Source: Pseudomonas putida (GTDB lineage: Bacteria > Pseudomonadota > Gammaproteobacteria > Pseudomonadales > Pseudomonadaceae). Taken from it: DNA of 64,000 nucleotides. Within the stretch, counting starts at the first letter, position 1. Every line of letters begins with the position of its first letter. A model generated the notes under the pieces. That model did no database searches. It was not told the origin of the DNA and worked only from the letters and a program-made list of their open reading frames with translations. Below are positions 10,361 to 18,898 of this stretch, piece by piece. Made by a program: the position numbers and the translations under genes. The DNA lies in the NCBI RefSeq assembly GCF_004357765.1, contig NZ_SMTE01000018.1, positions 33,177 through 97,176 of the forward strand, given 5' to 3'.

Positions 10361-10588
10361 TCAGGCCACCGGTGCAGGTGGAGGATCGTCCGGCAGGGTG
10401 GGCTCACCGGGCTCCATAGGCGGGTCGTCGCCGGGTTGCGGCGCGGGCGAAGGATCGGGATCGGGCTGTCCCGGGATGCCGCCTGCGTGCATCGGCAGCG
10501 GATGCGCCAGCAGGCTCCAGGCCAGCAGGCCGACCTGGTTGGGCTGCAGTACAGCCAGCTTCGCGCTGATTGCGGGATCTAGTTTCAT
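10361..10588 (-). CDS. Small protein with Pro/Asp-rich tail, function unknown
   Basis: A 75-residue protein beginning MKLDPAISAKLAVLQPNQVG. An AGGAG lies 6-7 bases before the ATG at 10588, and this decides the start over longer in-frame options. The first 40 residues look like a short helical segment with a hydrophobic face. The last 35 are disordered and dominated by proline, aspartate, glycine and glutamate (PDPDPSPAPQPGDDPP). No catalytic motif is seen. It converges tail to tail with pdeM with no space between the two stops, and it may share a transcript with dcd upstream (about 100 bases). Similar short proteins occur in Pseudomonas, but I do not recognise a function. Confidence 0.65.
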   Translation of the reverse strand: MKLDPAISAKLAVLQPNQVGLLAWSLLAHPLPMHAGGIPGQPDPDPSPAPQPGDDPPMEPGEPTLPDDPPPAPVA

Positions 10589-10687
10589 TGGCGACTCCTG
10601 ACAGGGGCCGATACGCGTCATGCGCATTCGGCACTGTTCAAAGGGTTGGAGTGCCAATGCGGGAAGGAATTCCCCGCGCTCGTCGGC

Positions 10688-11254
10688 TCAGGTACGTGGC
10701 AGGGTAACGCCGCGCTGGCCCTGGTACTTGCCGCCACGGTCTTTGTAAGACACTTCGCACTCTTCATCGGATTCCAGGAACAGCATCTGTGCGACACCTT
10801 CGTTGGCATAGATCTTCGCCGGCAGCGTGGTGGTGTTGGAGAACTCCAAGGTCACGTGACCTTCCCACTCCGGCTCGAGGGGCGTGACGTTGACGATAAT
10901 GCCGCAACGCGCGTAGGTGCTCTTGCCCAGGCAGATGGTCAGCACATTGCGCGGAATGCGGAAGTACTCGACGGTGCGGGCCAGGGCGAAGGAGTTCGGC
11001 GGGATGATGCAGACGTCGCTCTTGACGTCGACGAAGCTGCCGGCGTCGAAGTTCTTGGGGTCGACAGTGGCCGAATTGATGTTGGTGAATACCTTGAATT
11101 CATCGGCGCAACGCACGTCGTAGCCGTAGCTGGAAACACCGAAGGAGATGACACGACTGTCGTGCTCGCCGCGCACCTGGCGCTCGACGAACGGTTCGAT
11201 CATGCCGTGTTCCTGCGCCATGCGGCGAATCCACTTGTCCGATTTGATGCTCAT
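10688..11254 (-). CDS. dcd: dCTP deaminase
   Basis: A 188-residue dCTP deaminase. It converts dCTP to dUTP, feeding dUTPase and thymidylate synthesis. The core GKSTYARCG, the TPLEPEWEG loop and the EFSNTT segment carrying the catalytic glutamate are present. The start [13 protein letters not shown] at 11254 gives the usual family length; the frame extends further upstream without conserved sequence. Its neighbours are the Pro-rich small protein downstream and the cold-shock gene on the other strand upstream. Confidence 0.97.
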   Translation of the reverse strand: MSIKSDKWIRRMAQEHGMIEPFVERQVRGEHDSRVISFGVSSYGYDVRCADEFKVFTNINSATVDPKNFDAGSFVDVKSDVCIIPPNSFALARTVEYFRIPRNVLTICLGKSTYARCGIIVNVTPLEPEWEGHVTLEFSNTTTLPAKIYANEGVAQMLFLESDEECEVSYKDRGGKYQGQRGVTLPRT

Positions 11255-11581
11255 GGCGGGGGGAGTCCTGAAGAGTTGCGGGGAAAAAATCAACGCGCAT
11301 CTTACCGGTCCCGGCGCCCAGGTTAAAGTTCCATGCCGCATCCCGCGCCGGACGGGGCCGCCACGGCCGCCGATCCGAATTTCTCTAAAGCGTCTTCTGG
11401 CCATTGGCAGGCCGCGGAAAGTGGGTTAAGGTGGCGCCACTGTGCTGCACGTGACACCGAGAATCTCTAGTTTGATGCACGATCCTGATCGGCCCATCGC
11501 TGAATTTTCTGCTCTCTTTGCGCTCAGTCCCGGGCAGGTTTTTTCCTGACCGTAATCAACTTTGTCCAAGGAGACAGAAAA
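11255..11581. other. Intergenic region dcd / cold-shock gene
   Basis: A 327-base stretch between the divergent dcd and the cold-shock gene. No protein gene is supported. The right-hand part is probably the long untranslated leader usual for cspA-type genes. It contains a small T-rich hairpin (CAGG, six T, CCTG at about 11535-11549) just before the AAGGAG ribosome site. I cannot define a promoter with certainty. Confidence 0.5.
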
Positions 11582-11791
11582 ATGTCCAACCGTCAATCCG
11601 GTACCGTCAAGTGGTTCAACGATGAGAAGGGCTACGGCTTCATCACCCCTCAGTCGGGCGACGACCTGTTCGTGCACTTCAAAGCCATCCAAGCTGACGG
11701 CTTCAAAACCCTGAAAGAAGGCCAGGCTGTTACTTTCGTCGCTACCCGCGGCCAGAAAGGCATGCAGGCTGAAGAAGTTCAGATCGCCTAA
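11582..11791 (+). CDS. cspA: Cold-shock domain protein (CspA family)
   Basis: A 69-residue single cold-shock domain. The nucleic-acid-binding motifs are RNP1 KGYGFI and RNP2 LFVHF, within the start [14 protein letters not shown]. It binds single-stranded RNA and DNA as an RNA chaperone. A strong AAGGAG lies 8 bases before the ATG, and a rho-independent terminator follows 24 bases after the stop, so it is a single-gene unit. Whether it is cold-induced or constitutive (CapB or CspD type) cannot be decided from the sequence. Confidence 0.95.
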   Translation: MSNRQSGTVKWFNDEKGYGFITPQSGDDLFVHFKAIQADGFKTLKEGQAVTFVATRGQKGMQAEEVQIA

Positions 11792-11814
11792 GTCGATCTC
11801 GCTTCCTCGCTTTC

Positions 11815-11844
11815 AAAAAAACCCGCCTTCTGGCGGGTTTTTTC
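11815..11844 (+). terminator. Rho-independent terminator of the cold-shock gene
   Basis: AAACCCGCC and GGCGGGTTT form the stem around TTCT, preceded by A-run and followed by T-run, so it could act on both strands. Confidence 0.9.
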
Positions 11845-11863
11845 ATTCTGGTCGAAAACCGCT

Positions 11864-11898
11864 GCAGGGTGATCGCCAGTCAGCCGGCGACCACCCTG
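11864..11898 (-). terminator. Imperfect inverted repeat after apbC
   Basis: CAGGGTG..CGCC pairs with GGCG..CACCCTG just downstream of the apbC stop. There is no T-run on the minus strand at once after the stem, so it may rely on the adjacent bidirectional terminator. Confidence 0.35.
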
Positions 11899-11903
11899 GC
11901 ACA

Positions 11904-12998
11904 TCAGTCCTCGCTGATGGTAATGCTCGGCATCGCTGGCGCGGCCGCCTCCTGCAGCACGATCCGCGCTCCGACCTGACGTGCCAGTTCCTGGTAGACC
12001 AAGGCGATCTGGCTCTCCGGCTCGGCAATGGCCGTGGGCTTGCCGCTGTCGGCCTGCTCGCGGATCAGCATCGACAACGGCAGCGAGGCCAGCAGTTCGA
12101 CGCCGTATTGGGCCGCCAGCTTCTCCCCGCCGCCCTCGCCGAACAGATGCTCGGCGTGGCCGCAGTTCGAGCAGATGTGCACGGCCATGTTCTCCACCAC
12201 ACCCAGCACCGGGATGTTGACCTTGCGGAACATCTCCACGCCCTTCTTGGCGTCGAGCAATGCCAGGTCCTGAGGGGTGGTGACGATTACCGAGCCGGCC
12301 ACCGGGACTTTCTGCGCCAGGGTCAGCTGAATGTCGCCGGTGCCTGGCGGCATGTCGATCACCAGGTAGTCAAGGTCGTCCCAGGCGGTCTGGGTCACCA
12401 GTTGCAGCAGCGCGCCCGAGACCATGGGCCCGCGCCAGACCATGGGCGTGTTGTCATCGGTGAGAAAGGCCATCGACATGACTTCCACACCATGGGCCTT
12501 GATCGGCACGAACCACTTCTGTTCGCGCACCTGCGGCCGGGTCCCCTCGGCGATGCCGAACATCACACCTTGGCTAGGACCGTAGATGTCGGCATCGAGA
12601 ATCCCCACCCGGGCGCCCTCACGGGCCAGGGCCAGCGCCAGGTTGGCTGCGGTAGTGGACTTGCCGACACCGCCCTTGCCCGAGGCGACCGCGACGATGT
12701 TCTTCACGTTGGCCATTCCCGGCACCTGGGCCTGAGCCTTGTGCGCGGCAATCACGCAGTCGATCGACACGTCGGCGCTGTCGACGCCGTCGAGGTTTTC
12801 GATGGCGGTGCGCAATACCTGCGCCCAACCGCCCTTGAACAGGCCGGCCGCGTAGCCCAGCTGCAGTTTGACGGTGACCTTGCCTCCCTGGATGTCGAGG
12901 GTGCGCACGCACCCGGCGCTGACCGGGTCCTGGTTCAGATAGGGGTCGGTGTACTGGCGAAGCACACCTTCGACGGCGGCACGGGTGACGGCACTCAT
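11904..12998 (-). CDS. apbC: Iron-sulfur cluster carrier ApbC/Mrp
   Basis: A 364-residue P-loop scaffold that binds and hands over [4Fe-4S] clusters in the cytoplasm. The N-terminal MIP18/DUF59-like domain (about 1-95) is followed by a deviant Walker A, GKGGVGKS (107-114), and a C-terminal CSNCG motif whose two cysteines hold the cluster at the dimer interface. The ATG at 12998 is preferred because GGGAG lies 6 bases upstream; the frame extends six codons more. It is divergent from metG. This pairing of metG and apbC is common in gamma-proteobacteria. Confidence 0.95.
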   Translation of the reverse strand: MSAVTRAAVEGVLRQYTDPYLNQDPVSAGCVRTLDIQGGKVTVKLQLGYAAGLFKGGWAQVLRTAIENLDGVDSADVSIDCVIAAHKAQAQVPGMANVKNIVAVASGKGGVGKSTTAANLALALAREGARVGILDADIYGPSQGVMFGIAEGTRPQVREQKWFVPIKAHGVEVMSMAFLTDDNTPMVWRGPMVSGALLQLVTQTAWDDLDYLVIDMPPGTGDIQLTLAQKVPVAGSVIVTTPQDLALLDAKKGVEMFRKVNIPVLGVVENMAVHICSNCGHAEHLFGEGGGEKLAAQYGVELLASLPLSMLIREQADSGKPTAIAEPESQIALVYQELARQVGARIVLQEAAAPAMPSITISED

Positions 12999-13157
12999 GG
13001 AGACTCCCATTGGCAAACGAGTAAGTGAATCAGGCGCCTATCCTAACCCGTCAATCGTCAGCAGATGCGTCCTTGGGGTGAAATATCTTCGCCGGCCCTT
13101 TATAGTGGCCGATCAACCTGTTTTTTACCCCGTCGCCAGATAAGTAGCCGAGCCACC

Positions 13158-15197
13158 ATGTCCGAGCCACGTCAGATTCTCGTTACCAGCGCCCTGCCCT
13201 ATGCCAATGGATCCATTCACCTTGGCCATATGCTCGAGTACATTCAGACGGACATGTGGGTGCGCTTCCAGAAGCTGCGCGGGAACCAGTGCATCTACGT
13301 CTGCGCCGACGACGCCCACGGCTCGGCCATCATGCTGCGCGCCGAAAAGGAAGGCATCACCCCGGAGCAATTGATTGCCGATGTCCAGGCCGAGCACAGC
13401 GCTGACTTCGCCGATTTCCTGGTCGACTTCGACAACTTCCACTCGACCCACTGCGAAGAAAACCGCGAGCTGTCCACGCTCATCTACACCCGTCTGAAAG
13501 ATGCCGGGCACATCGCCACCCGTTCGGTCACCCAATACTACGACCCGGAAAAAGGCATGTTCCTGGCCGACCGCTTCATCAAGGGCACCTGCCCCAAGTG
13601 CGCGGCCGAAGATCAGTACGGCGATAACTGCGAGAAGTGCGGGGCGACCTACGCGCCCACCGAACTGAAGAATCCCAAGTCGGCGATTTCCGGGGCGACC
13701 CCGGTACTGCGCGACTCCCAGCACTTCTTCTTCAAGCTGCCCGACTTCCAGGCCATGCTGCAGCAGTGGACCCGCAGCGGTACCCTGCAGGACGCCGTGG
13801 CCAACAAGCTGGCCGAATGGCTCGACTCGGGCCTGCAGGAGTGGGACATCTCCCGTGACGCGCCGTACTTCGGCTTCGAGATCCCCGGCGAGCCTGGCAA
13901 GTACTTCTACGTCTGGCTGGATGCGCCGATCGGCTACATGGCCAGCTTCAAGAACCTCTGCGCGCGTCGTCCGGAGCTGGACTTCGACGCGTTCTGGAAT
14001 GCCGATTCCAAAGCCGAGCTGTACCACTTCATCGGCAAGGACATCGTCAACTTCCACGCCCTGTTCTGGCCAGCCATGCTCGAGGGCGCAGGTTACCGCA
14101 AGCCCAACGGCATCAACGTGCATGGCTACCTGACCGTCAATGGCGCCAAGATGTCCAAGTCGCGGGGCACTTTCATCAAGGCGCGCACCTACCTGGACCA
14201 TCTGCAGCCTGAATACCTGCGTTACTACTACGCAGCCAAACTGGGCCGGGGCGTCGACGACCTGGACCTGAACCTCGAAGACTTCGTGCAGAAGGTCAAC
14301 TCCGACCTGGTCGGCAAGGTCGTCAACATTGCCAGCCGTTGCGCCGGCTTCGTGCACAAGGGCAATGACGGTGTGCTGGTGGCAGGCGACGCCGCCCCGG
14401 AACTGACCGAGGCCTTCCTGGCCGCCGCGCCGTCGATCGCCGAGGCCTACGAAGGGCGCGACTTCGCCCGCGCCATGCGCGAAATCATGGCGCTGGCCGA
14501 CCGCGCCAACGCCTGGATCGCCGACAAAGCACCCTGGTCGTTGGCCAAGCAGGATGGCAAGCAGGCCGAGGTTCAGGCGATCTGCGCCCAAGGTATCAAC
14601 CTGTTCCGCCAACTGGTGATCTTCCTCAAGCCGGTGTTGCCGGTACTCGCCGCAGATGCCGAGGCCTTCCTCAATGTGGCGCCACTGACCTGGAACGATC
14701 ACCTGTCACGCCTGGAAAACCACACGCTGAACGCCTTCAAACCGCTCATGAGCCGCATTGAGCCGGCCAAGGTCGAGGCGATGGTCGCCGCCAGCAAGGA
14801 AGACCTGGCCGCTACCCAGACTGCAGTACCTGCGGGTAACGGCGAGCTGGCCAAGGATCCACTGTCGGCCGAGATCGAATTCGATACCTTTGCCGCCGTC
14901 GACCTGCGCGTGGCGCTGATCGTCAAGGCCGAGGCGGTTGCCGGTGCCGACAAGCTGCTGCAACTGACCCTGGACATCGGTGACGAGCGCCGCAATGTGT
15001 TCTCCGGCATCAAGTCGGCCTATCCCGACCCGTCGCAGTTGGAAGGCCGCTTGACCATGATGGTGGCCAACCTCAAACCGCGAAAAATGCGCTTCGGCAT
15101 TTCCGAGGGCATGGTCATGGCAGCCGGCCCAGGTGGCGAAGAGATCTACCTGCTTAGCCCCGACAGCGGTGCCAAACCAGGTCAACGCATCAAGTAA
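13158..15197 (+). CDS. metG: Methionyl-tRNA synthetase
   Basis: A 679-residue class I synthetase that charges initiator and elongator tRNA-Met. The HIGH-type motif HLGH (21-24) and KMSKS (331-335) are intact. The zinc knuckle has two CxxC pairs (CPKCAAED and CEKCG). The C-terminal part, from about residue 575, is a tRNA-binding domain of the Trbp111 type that mediates dimerisation. The start at 13158 begins the conserved [18 protein letters not shown]. An in-frame ATG 93 bases upstream adds unconserved residues. A terminator follows directly. Confidence 0.98.
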   Translation: MSEPRQILVTSALPYANGSIHLGHMLEYIQTDMWVRFQKLRGNQCIYVCADDAHGSAIMLRAEKEGITPEQLIADVQAEHSADFADFLVDFDNFHSTHCEENRELSTLIYTRLKDAGHIATRSVTQYYDPEKGMFLADRFIKGTCPKCAAEDQYGDNCEKCGATYAPTELKNPKSAISGATPVLRDSQHFFFKLPDFQAMLQQWTRSGTLQDAVANKLAEWLDSGLQEWDISRDAPYFGFEIPGEPGKYFYVWLDAPIGYMASFKNLCARRPELDFDAFWNADSKAELYHFIGKDIVNFHALFWPAMLEGAGYRKPNGINVHGYLTVNGAKMSKSRGTFIKARTYLDHLQPEYLRYYYAAKLGRGVDDLDLNLEDFVQKVNSDLVGKVVNIASRCAGFVHKGNDGVLVAGDAAPELTEAFLAAAPSIAEAYEGRDFARAMREIMALADRANAWIADKAPWSLAKQDGKQAEVQAICAQGINLFRQLVIFLKPVLPVLAADAEAFLNVAPLTWNDHLSRLENHTLNAFKPLMSRIEPAKVEAMVAASKEDLAATQTAVPAGNGELAKDPLSAEIEFDTFAAVDLRVALIVKAEAVAGADKLLQLTLDIGDERRNVFSGIKSAYPDPSQLEGRLTMMVANLKPRKMRFGISEGMVMAAGPGGEEIYLLSPDSGAKPGQRIK

Positions 15198-15202
15198 GCC
15201 CC

Positions 15203-15229
15203 AAGCCCCGGCCTCAGTGCCGGGGCTTT
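15203..15229 (+). terminator. Terminator of metG
   Basis: AAGCCCCGGC and GCCGGGGCTTT form a 10-bp stem with loop CTCAGT, starting five bases after the metG stop. It separates metG from the rnf-like genes. Confidence 0.85.
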
Positions 15230-15287
15230 GCTTTCACCCGTCGCGCCAAGACGACACACCTGCCCACGGACGACTATCGTCATAGCC

Positions 15288-15827
15288 ATGAACGATGCCG
15301 TCTTGCTGCTGGTCAGCGCCGTGCTGATCAATCACCTGGCCACCAACACCTGCGCAACCGATCGCCATGGGTTGGGGCTGTTCTGTGCGCTTTACGTCGC
15401 CCTCGGCGTCAGCAGTGGCTATCTGCTCGACGCCTGGCTGCTGACGCCCTGGCACCTGCAAGACCTGCGTCTGTTCATACTGCTGCCCTGGCTGGCTCTG
15501 CTTGGCTGGACAATGCCGCATGCCTTGACCCGATTGGGCCTTGCCTGGGGGGATCGATCTGCGCAACAGCCGCTGGCGATAAACGTGCTGGTGCTAGGGT
15601 TGATTCTGCAGCTTGGCGAAAACACTGGAAGCTGGCTGACGACGTTGGGCTGCGCCGTATTGGGCGGCCTAGGCTTGTGGTTGGCGCTGGTTCTGTTCGA
15701 CGACCTGCGTCAGCGCACCCGACACGACGACGTGCCAACCTGCCTGCGTGGATTGCCCATCGAATTGCTCGGCGTCGGCGTGATGACCATGGCGTTCAGC
15801 GGACTCAGCGGGTTGCTCAGGCCATGA
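15288..15827 (+). CDS. rnfA: RnfA-like membrane subunit, degenerate
   Basis: A 179-residue protein with about six hydrophobic helices. It is recognisable as RnfA/RsxA from its overall layout, the start MNDAVLLLVSAVLINHL and the end MTMAFSGLSGLL. In ordinary RnfA two cysteines, in GLCPFMG and TTNCAVLG, bind an iron centre within the membrane. Here the first region reads ATNTCATDRHG, with a Cys shifted by about four positions, and the second reads AINVLVLG, with valine instead of cysteine. It is the first of four overlapping genes (A, D, G, E). The stop overlaps rnfD (ATGA). Given the lost ligands, electron transfer by the usual route is doubtful. Confidence 0.78.
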   Translation: MNDAVLLLVSAVLINHLATNTCATDRHGLGLFCALYVALGVSSGYLLDAWLLTPWHLQDLRLFILLPWLALLGWTMPHALTRLGLAWGDRSAQQPLAINVLVLGLILQLGENTGSWLTTLGCAVLGGLGLWLALVLFDDLRQRTRHDDVPTCLRGLPIELLGVGVMTMAFSGLSGLLRP

Positions 15828-16807
15828 GCCAGACACAACGCAGCGATGCCCAGCGCTTACGCCAGACCATGGTCTTGGTACTGCTGGCATGCATTCCCGG
15901 CGTGCTGGCCTTGCTCTGGCAGTACGGTTGGGGTGTCGCGGTGAATTTGTTGCTGTGCTCACTGTCCGCCGTGGCCAGCGAAGCGCTGTTGCTGGCGTGG
16001 CGCCAACGCCCCATCGGCACCGCCCTCGCCGACACGAGCGCGCTGGTCACTGCCGTATTGCTGGCTGCCGCATTGCCCCCAGGCGCCCCCTGGTGGCTAC
16101 CCGTGACCGCCGCAGCGGTCGCCATTGGCGTGGGCAAACAGGCCTTTGGGGGCGTGGGCCGCAACCTGTTCAACCCGGCCATGGTGGGCTATGCCTTCGT
16201 CCTGCTGAGCTTCCCCCTGCAGATGAATCACTGGCCCGACCAGGCGCACGGTTTGCTCGATACCTGGCAAGCGGTATTCGGCAGCGGCCAACAGGCCGAT
16301 GCCTGGGCTCAACCCACGGTACTCGATGGCCTGCGTCATAACCGCAGCCTGACGATCGATGAGCTGTTCACCCGTCATCCCGGTTTTGGCACCGTCGGCG
16401 GACGCGGTAGCGAGTGGGCCAACCTTGGGTTCCTGCTCGGCGGACTGGTACTGCTGCAACGCAAAGTCATCACCTGGCACGCACCCGCGGGCCTGCTGGC
16501 GGGTTTGGCCCTGTTCAGCCTACTGGCCTGGAACGGCTCGGGGTCCGACTCCAATGGCTCCCCCCTGCTTCACCTGTTCTCCGGCTCGACGATGCTGGGT
16601 GCCTTCTTCATCATTACCGAACCGGTCTCGGCGCCACGGGCCGCGCTGGCCAAGCTGCTGTACGGATTTGCCGCCGGGCTGCTGATCTATCTCATCCGCA
16701 CCTGGGGCAATTACCCCGATGGTACCGCTTTTGCGGTGCTGTTGATGAACCTGGCCGTACCGAGCCTCGAACGCCTCGCCATGCGCCGCCAGCAGGTGGC
16801 GCCATGA
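15824..16807 (+). CDS. rnfD: RnfD-like membrane flavoprotein subunit
   Basis: A 327-residue multi-pass membrane protein. KQAFGGVGRNLFNPAMVGYA and the C-terminal DGTAFAVLLMN are hallmark RnfD/NqrB segments. RnfD normally carries FMN bound through phosphodiester to a threonine in a D-x-x-[S/T]-G-A-T motif. Here the aligned stretch is DAWAQPTVLDGL. A threonine (Thr165) remains, but the flanking S/T-G-A residues are lost, so recognition by the flavin transferase ApbE is uncertain. The ATG overlaps the rnfA stop, and the stop overlaps the rnfG start. Confidence 0.85.
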   Translation: MSQTQRSDAQRLRQTMVLVLLACIPGVLALLWQYGWGVAVNLLLCSLSAVASEALLLAWRQRPIGTALADTSALVTAVLLAAALPPGAPWWLPVTAAAVAIGVGKQAFGGVGRNLFNPAMVGYAFVLLSFPLQMNHWPDQAHGLLDTWQAVFGSGQQADAWAQPTVLDGLRHNRSLTIDELFTRHPGFGTVGGRGSEWANLGFLLGGLVLLQRKVITWHAPAGLLAGLALFSLLAWNGSGSDSNGSPLLHLFSGSTMLGAFFIITEPVSAPRAALAKLLYGFAAGLLIYLIRTWGNYPDGTAFAVLLMNLAVPSLERLAMRRQQVAP

Positions 16808-17406
16808 ACAACCACGGACGTAATATCCTCGGCCTGCTCGTGATAACCGCGCTGGCAGCGTCGGCAACGCTGGCCTGGCGACACTGGACCGAACCCGCCA
16901 GGGCCCGTGCCCAGATCCAGCTGCAAACCGAGCAGCGACTGGCCGTGCTGCCTGCACACAGCTATGACAATCGTCCACTGGATGCCCCGCTCGCGCTGGC
17001 GGAATCGCAGCTACCCAACAGCCGCCTCCAGGCGGGCTACCTCGCGACCCTGGCCAATCGGCCCACGGCGATCCTGCTGATCAGCCAGATCCAAGGCTAT
17101 ACCGGCCCCATCACCCTGAGCATCGCCATCGCGCCCGACGGCCGCCTATTGGCCAGTCGTGTCATCGGGCAACAGGAAACGCCGGGGCTCGGCGGGCGTC
17201 TTGGCGAACCGCAACTGGCTTGGCTGACGCAGTTCGCCGGACACCGGTCGACAGACCATTGGTCCCTCAGGCGTGACGGCGGCGACTTCGACCAGCTGGC
17301 CGGCGCCACAGTCACATCCCGAGCGGTGATGACAGCACTGCGCGAGGCCCTGAGCTACTTCGATCAACACCGCCATGCGCTGCTGGGCAACTCCGACCAT
17401 GACTAG
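16804..17406 (+). CDS. rnfG: RnfG-like FMN-binding subunit
   Basis: A 200-residue protein with one N-terminal membrane helix (about 8-26) and a periplasmic FMN-binding domain. The conserved QETPGLGGRL segment (about 124-133) is present. The flavinylation motif is DQLAGATVTS, with Thr169 as the expected FMN attachment residue; the usual serine before GAT is alanine. It normally passes electrons between RnfD and the rest of the complex. It overlaps rnfD by ATGA, and rnfE starts 8 bases before its stop. Confidence 0.88.
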   Translation: MNNHGRNILGLLVITALAASATLAWRHWTEPARARAQIQLQTEQRLAVLPAHSYDNRPLDAPLALAESQLPNSRLQAGYLATLANRPTAILLISQIQGYTGPITLSIAIAPDGRLLASRVIGQQETPGLGGRLGEPQLAWLTQFAGHRSTDHWSLRRDGGDFDQLAGATVTSRAVMTALREALSYFDQHRHALLGNSDHD

Positions 17407-17923
17407 TCTTTATCTGCTCGCCGTCGGCCTCGTGCCTCTGCTGGGAGCCACCCAGACCTTGGCTCAAGGCTGCCTGTTCGGCCTGTACGCCGTTTGCCTG
17501 ACGGCACTGCACCAAGCATTTGTGGCACCGCTGCGCCGCCGACTAAGCAGCGGTGCCTGCCGTCTGGCCAGCCTGGTAATCCTGGCCGCCCTCAGCAGTT
17601 GCCTGCAGCTGGCCCTCGCCACTTGGAACATGCCTCTGGCCGTGGCACTTGGGCATTGGCCAGTGCTGTTCGCCGTGCAATGCCTACTGGTCGAGCACCT
17701 GCTCGGCAGAACCCGCGGCTGGCGACCGCTGGCGCTGTACCTGGGTAGCCTGCTGGGCAGCAGCCTGCTGCTCGGCGCCTGCCGCCAGTGGCTTGGACAT
17801 TGGGCAGGCCTGCAGTTGGCAGGCCTTGCGCCAGGCGCATTGATACTGCTCGGATTACTCCTGGCCTTGTACAATCGAACGAAAACGGGCATTGCCCGAC
17901 CAAGCCGTGAAGGAAAGCCCTGA
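17399..17923 (+). CDS. rnfE: RnfE-like membrane subunit, degenerate
   Basis: A 174-residue protein with about six hydrophobic segments; the frame begins within the last codons of rnfG. RnfE/RsxE normally has GLCPLL and VTNC, whose cysteines pair with those of RnfA. Here the first reads GLVPLL (Cys to Val) and the second AVQCLL, in which the Cys is kept. The C-terminal PGALILLGLLLALYNR matches the family end. It is shorter than the usual 200-230 residues. nth follows 4 bases after the stop. Confidence 0.72.
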   Translation: MTSLYLLAVGLVPLLGATQTLAQGCLFGLYAVCLTALHQAFVAPLRRRLSSGACRLASLVILAALSSCLQLALATWNMPLAVALGHWPVLFAVQCLLVEHLLGRTRGWRPLALYLGSLLGSSLLLGACRQWLGHWAGLQLAGLAPGALILLGLLLALYNRTKTGIARPSREGKP

Positions 17924-17927
17924 CTCC

Positions 17928-18566
17928 ATGAATGCCGCAAAACGCCTCGAGATCTTTCGCAGGCTGCACGAAGACAATCCCGACCCGAAGACCGAGCTGG
18001 CCTACACCACACCTTTCGAATTGCTGGTTGCCGTGACTTTGTCGGCGCAATCGACCGACGTTGGGGTCAACAAGGCCACGGCTCGGCTGTTCCCGGTCGC
18101 CAATACCCCCGAGGCCATTTACGCCCTGGGAGTCGAGGGCCTGAGCCAGTACATCAAGACCATCGGTCTGTACAACAGCAAGGCCAAGAACGTGATCGAG
18201 ACGTGCCGCCTGCTCATCGAACGTCACGGTGGCGAGGTTCCACAAACTCGCGAAGCCCTGGAGGCATTGCCGGGGGTTGGTCGCAAGACCGCCAACGTGG
18301 TACTCAACACCGCTTTCCGTCAACCGACCATGGCGGTGGACACGCATATTTTCCGGGTCAGCAACCGTACCGGCATCGCCCCCGGCAAAACCGTACTGGA
18401 GGTCGAGCGCAAACTGATCAAGTTCGTACCCAAGGATTATCTGCTGGACGCCCACCACTGGCTGATTCTCCATGGGCGCTACGTTTGCCAGGCGCGCAAG
18501 CCGCGCTGTGGAAGTTGCCGGATAGAGGATCTGTGCGAATTCAAACAGAAGACTTCCGACGATTGA
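17928..18566 (+). CDS. nth: Endonuclease III
   Basis: A 212-residue base-excision repair glycosylase and AP lyase that removes oxidised pyrimidines. The helix-hairpin-helix LPGVGRKTANVV carries the catalytic Lys120, and Asp138 lies in AVDTHIF. The C-terminal C-x6-C-x2-C-x5-C loop holds a [4Fe-4S] cluster. Starting at 17928 gives the same numbering as the E. coli enzyme. It follows rnfE by 4 bases, an association between rnf and nth seen across gamma-proteobacteria. Confidence 0.97.
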   Translation: MNAAKRLEIFRRLHEDNPDPKTELAYTTPFELLVAVTLSAQSTDVGVNKATARLFPVANTPEAIYALGVEGLSQYIKTIGLYNSKAKNVIETCRLLIERHGGEVPQTREALEALPGVGRKTANVVLNTAFRQPTMAVDTHIFRVSNRTGIAPGKTVLEVERKLIKFVPKDYLLDAHHWLILHGRYVCQARKPRCGSCRIEDLCEFKQKTSDD

Positions 18567-18670
18567 GCCGATAGTAAAAAAGCGGTAGTGGCGATTGAAA
18601 AAATCTTTTTTACCAGGCTTCGCTTTCTCGCTATAAGGACGGCCAATGGCCCCTTGGCTTGGAGCGAATC

Positions 18671-18847
18671 ATGAGTACCGACAAAGAAGACCTGTCGATC
18701 GAAGATGACATTGATATCGTCGATGACGACGCAGAGCCTCAGGTGGAAACGGCGAAGACCAACCTGAGCAAGCGACGCACCATCGATAACCTGCTGGAAG
18801 AGCGTCGCCTGCAAAAGCAACTGGCCGATTTCGACTACGACCTCTAA
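18671..18847 (+). CDS. PA3496-like small acidic protein
   Basis: A 58-residue protein. The first 25 residues are strongly acidic (EDLSIEDDIDIVDDDAE), and the rest forms a basic then acidic helix (RRTIDNLLEERRLQKQL) ending in ADFDYDL. It matches the conserved Pseudomonas family that sits beside nth, known as PA3496-like; a role in the envelope has been proposed by annotation but is unproven. GGAG precedes the ATG at 18671. It probably has its own promoter in the 104-base gap after nth. Confidence 0.8.
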   Translation: MSTDKEDLSIEDDIDIVDDDAEPQVETAKTNLSKRRTIDNLLEERRLQKQLADFDYDL

Positions 18848-18898
18848 ACCTGCAGGAAAGCCGCCAACGGGGGCTTTCCGAGCGATGTCGGGTGTCGG

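Noticed and set aside
13125-14702. A 525-codon open frame on the minus strand
   Set aside because: It is antisense to metG, with biased composition mirroring metG codons and no ribosome site or family.
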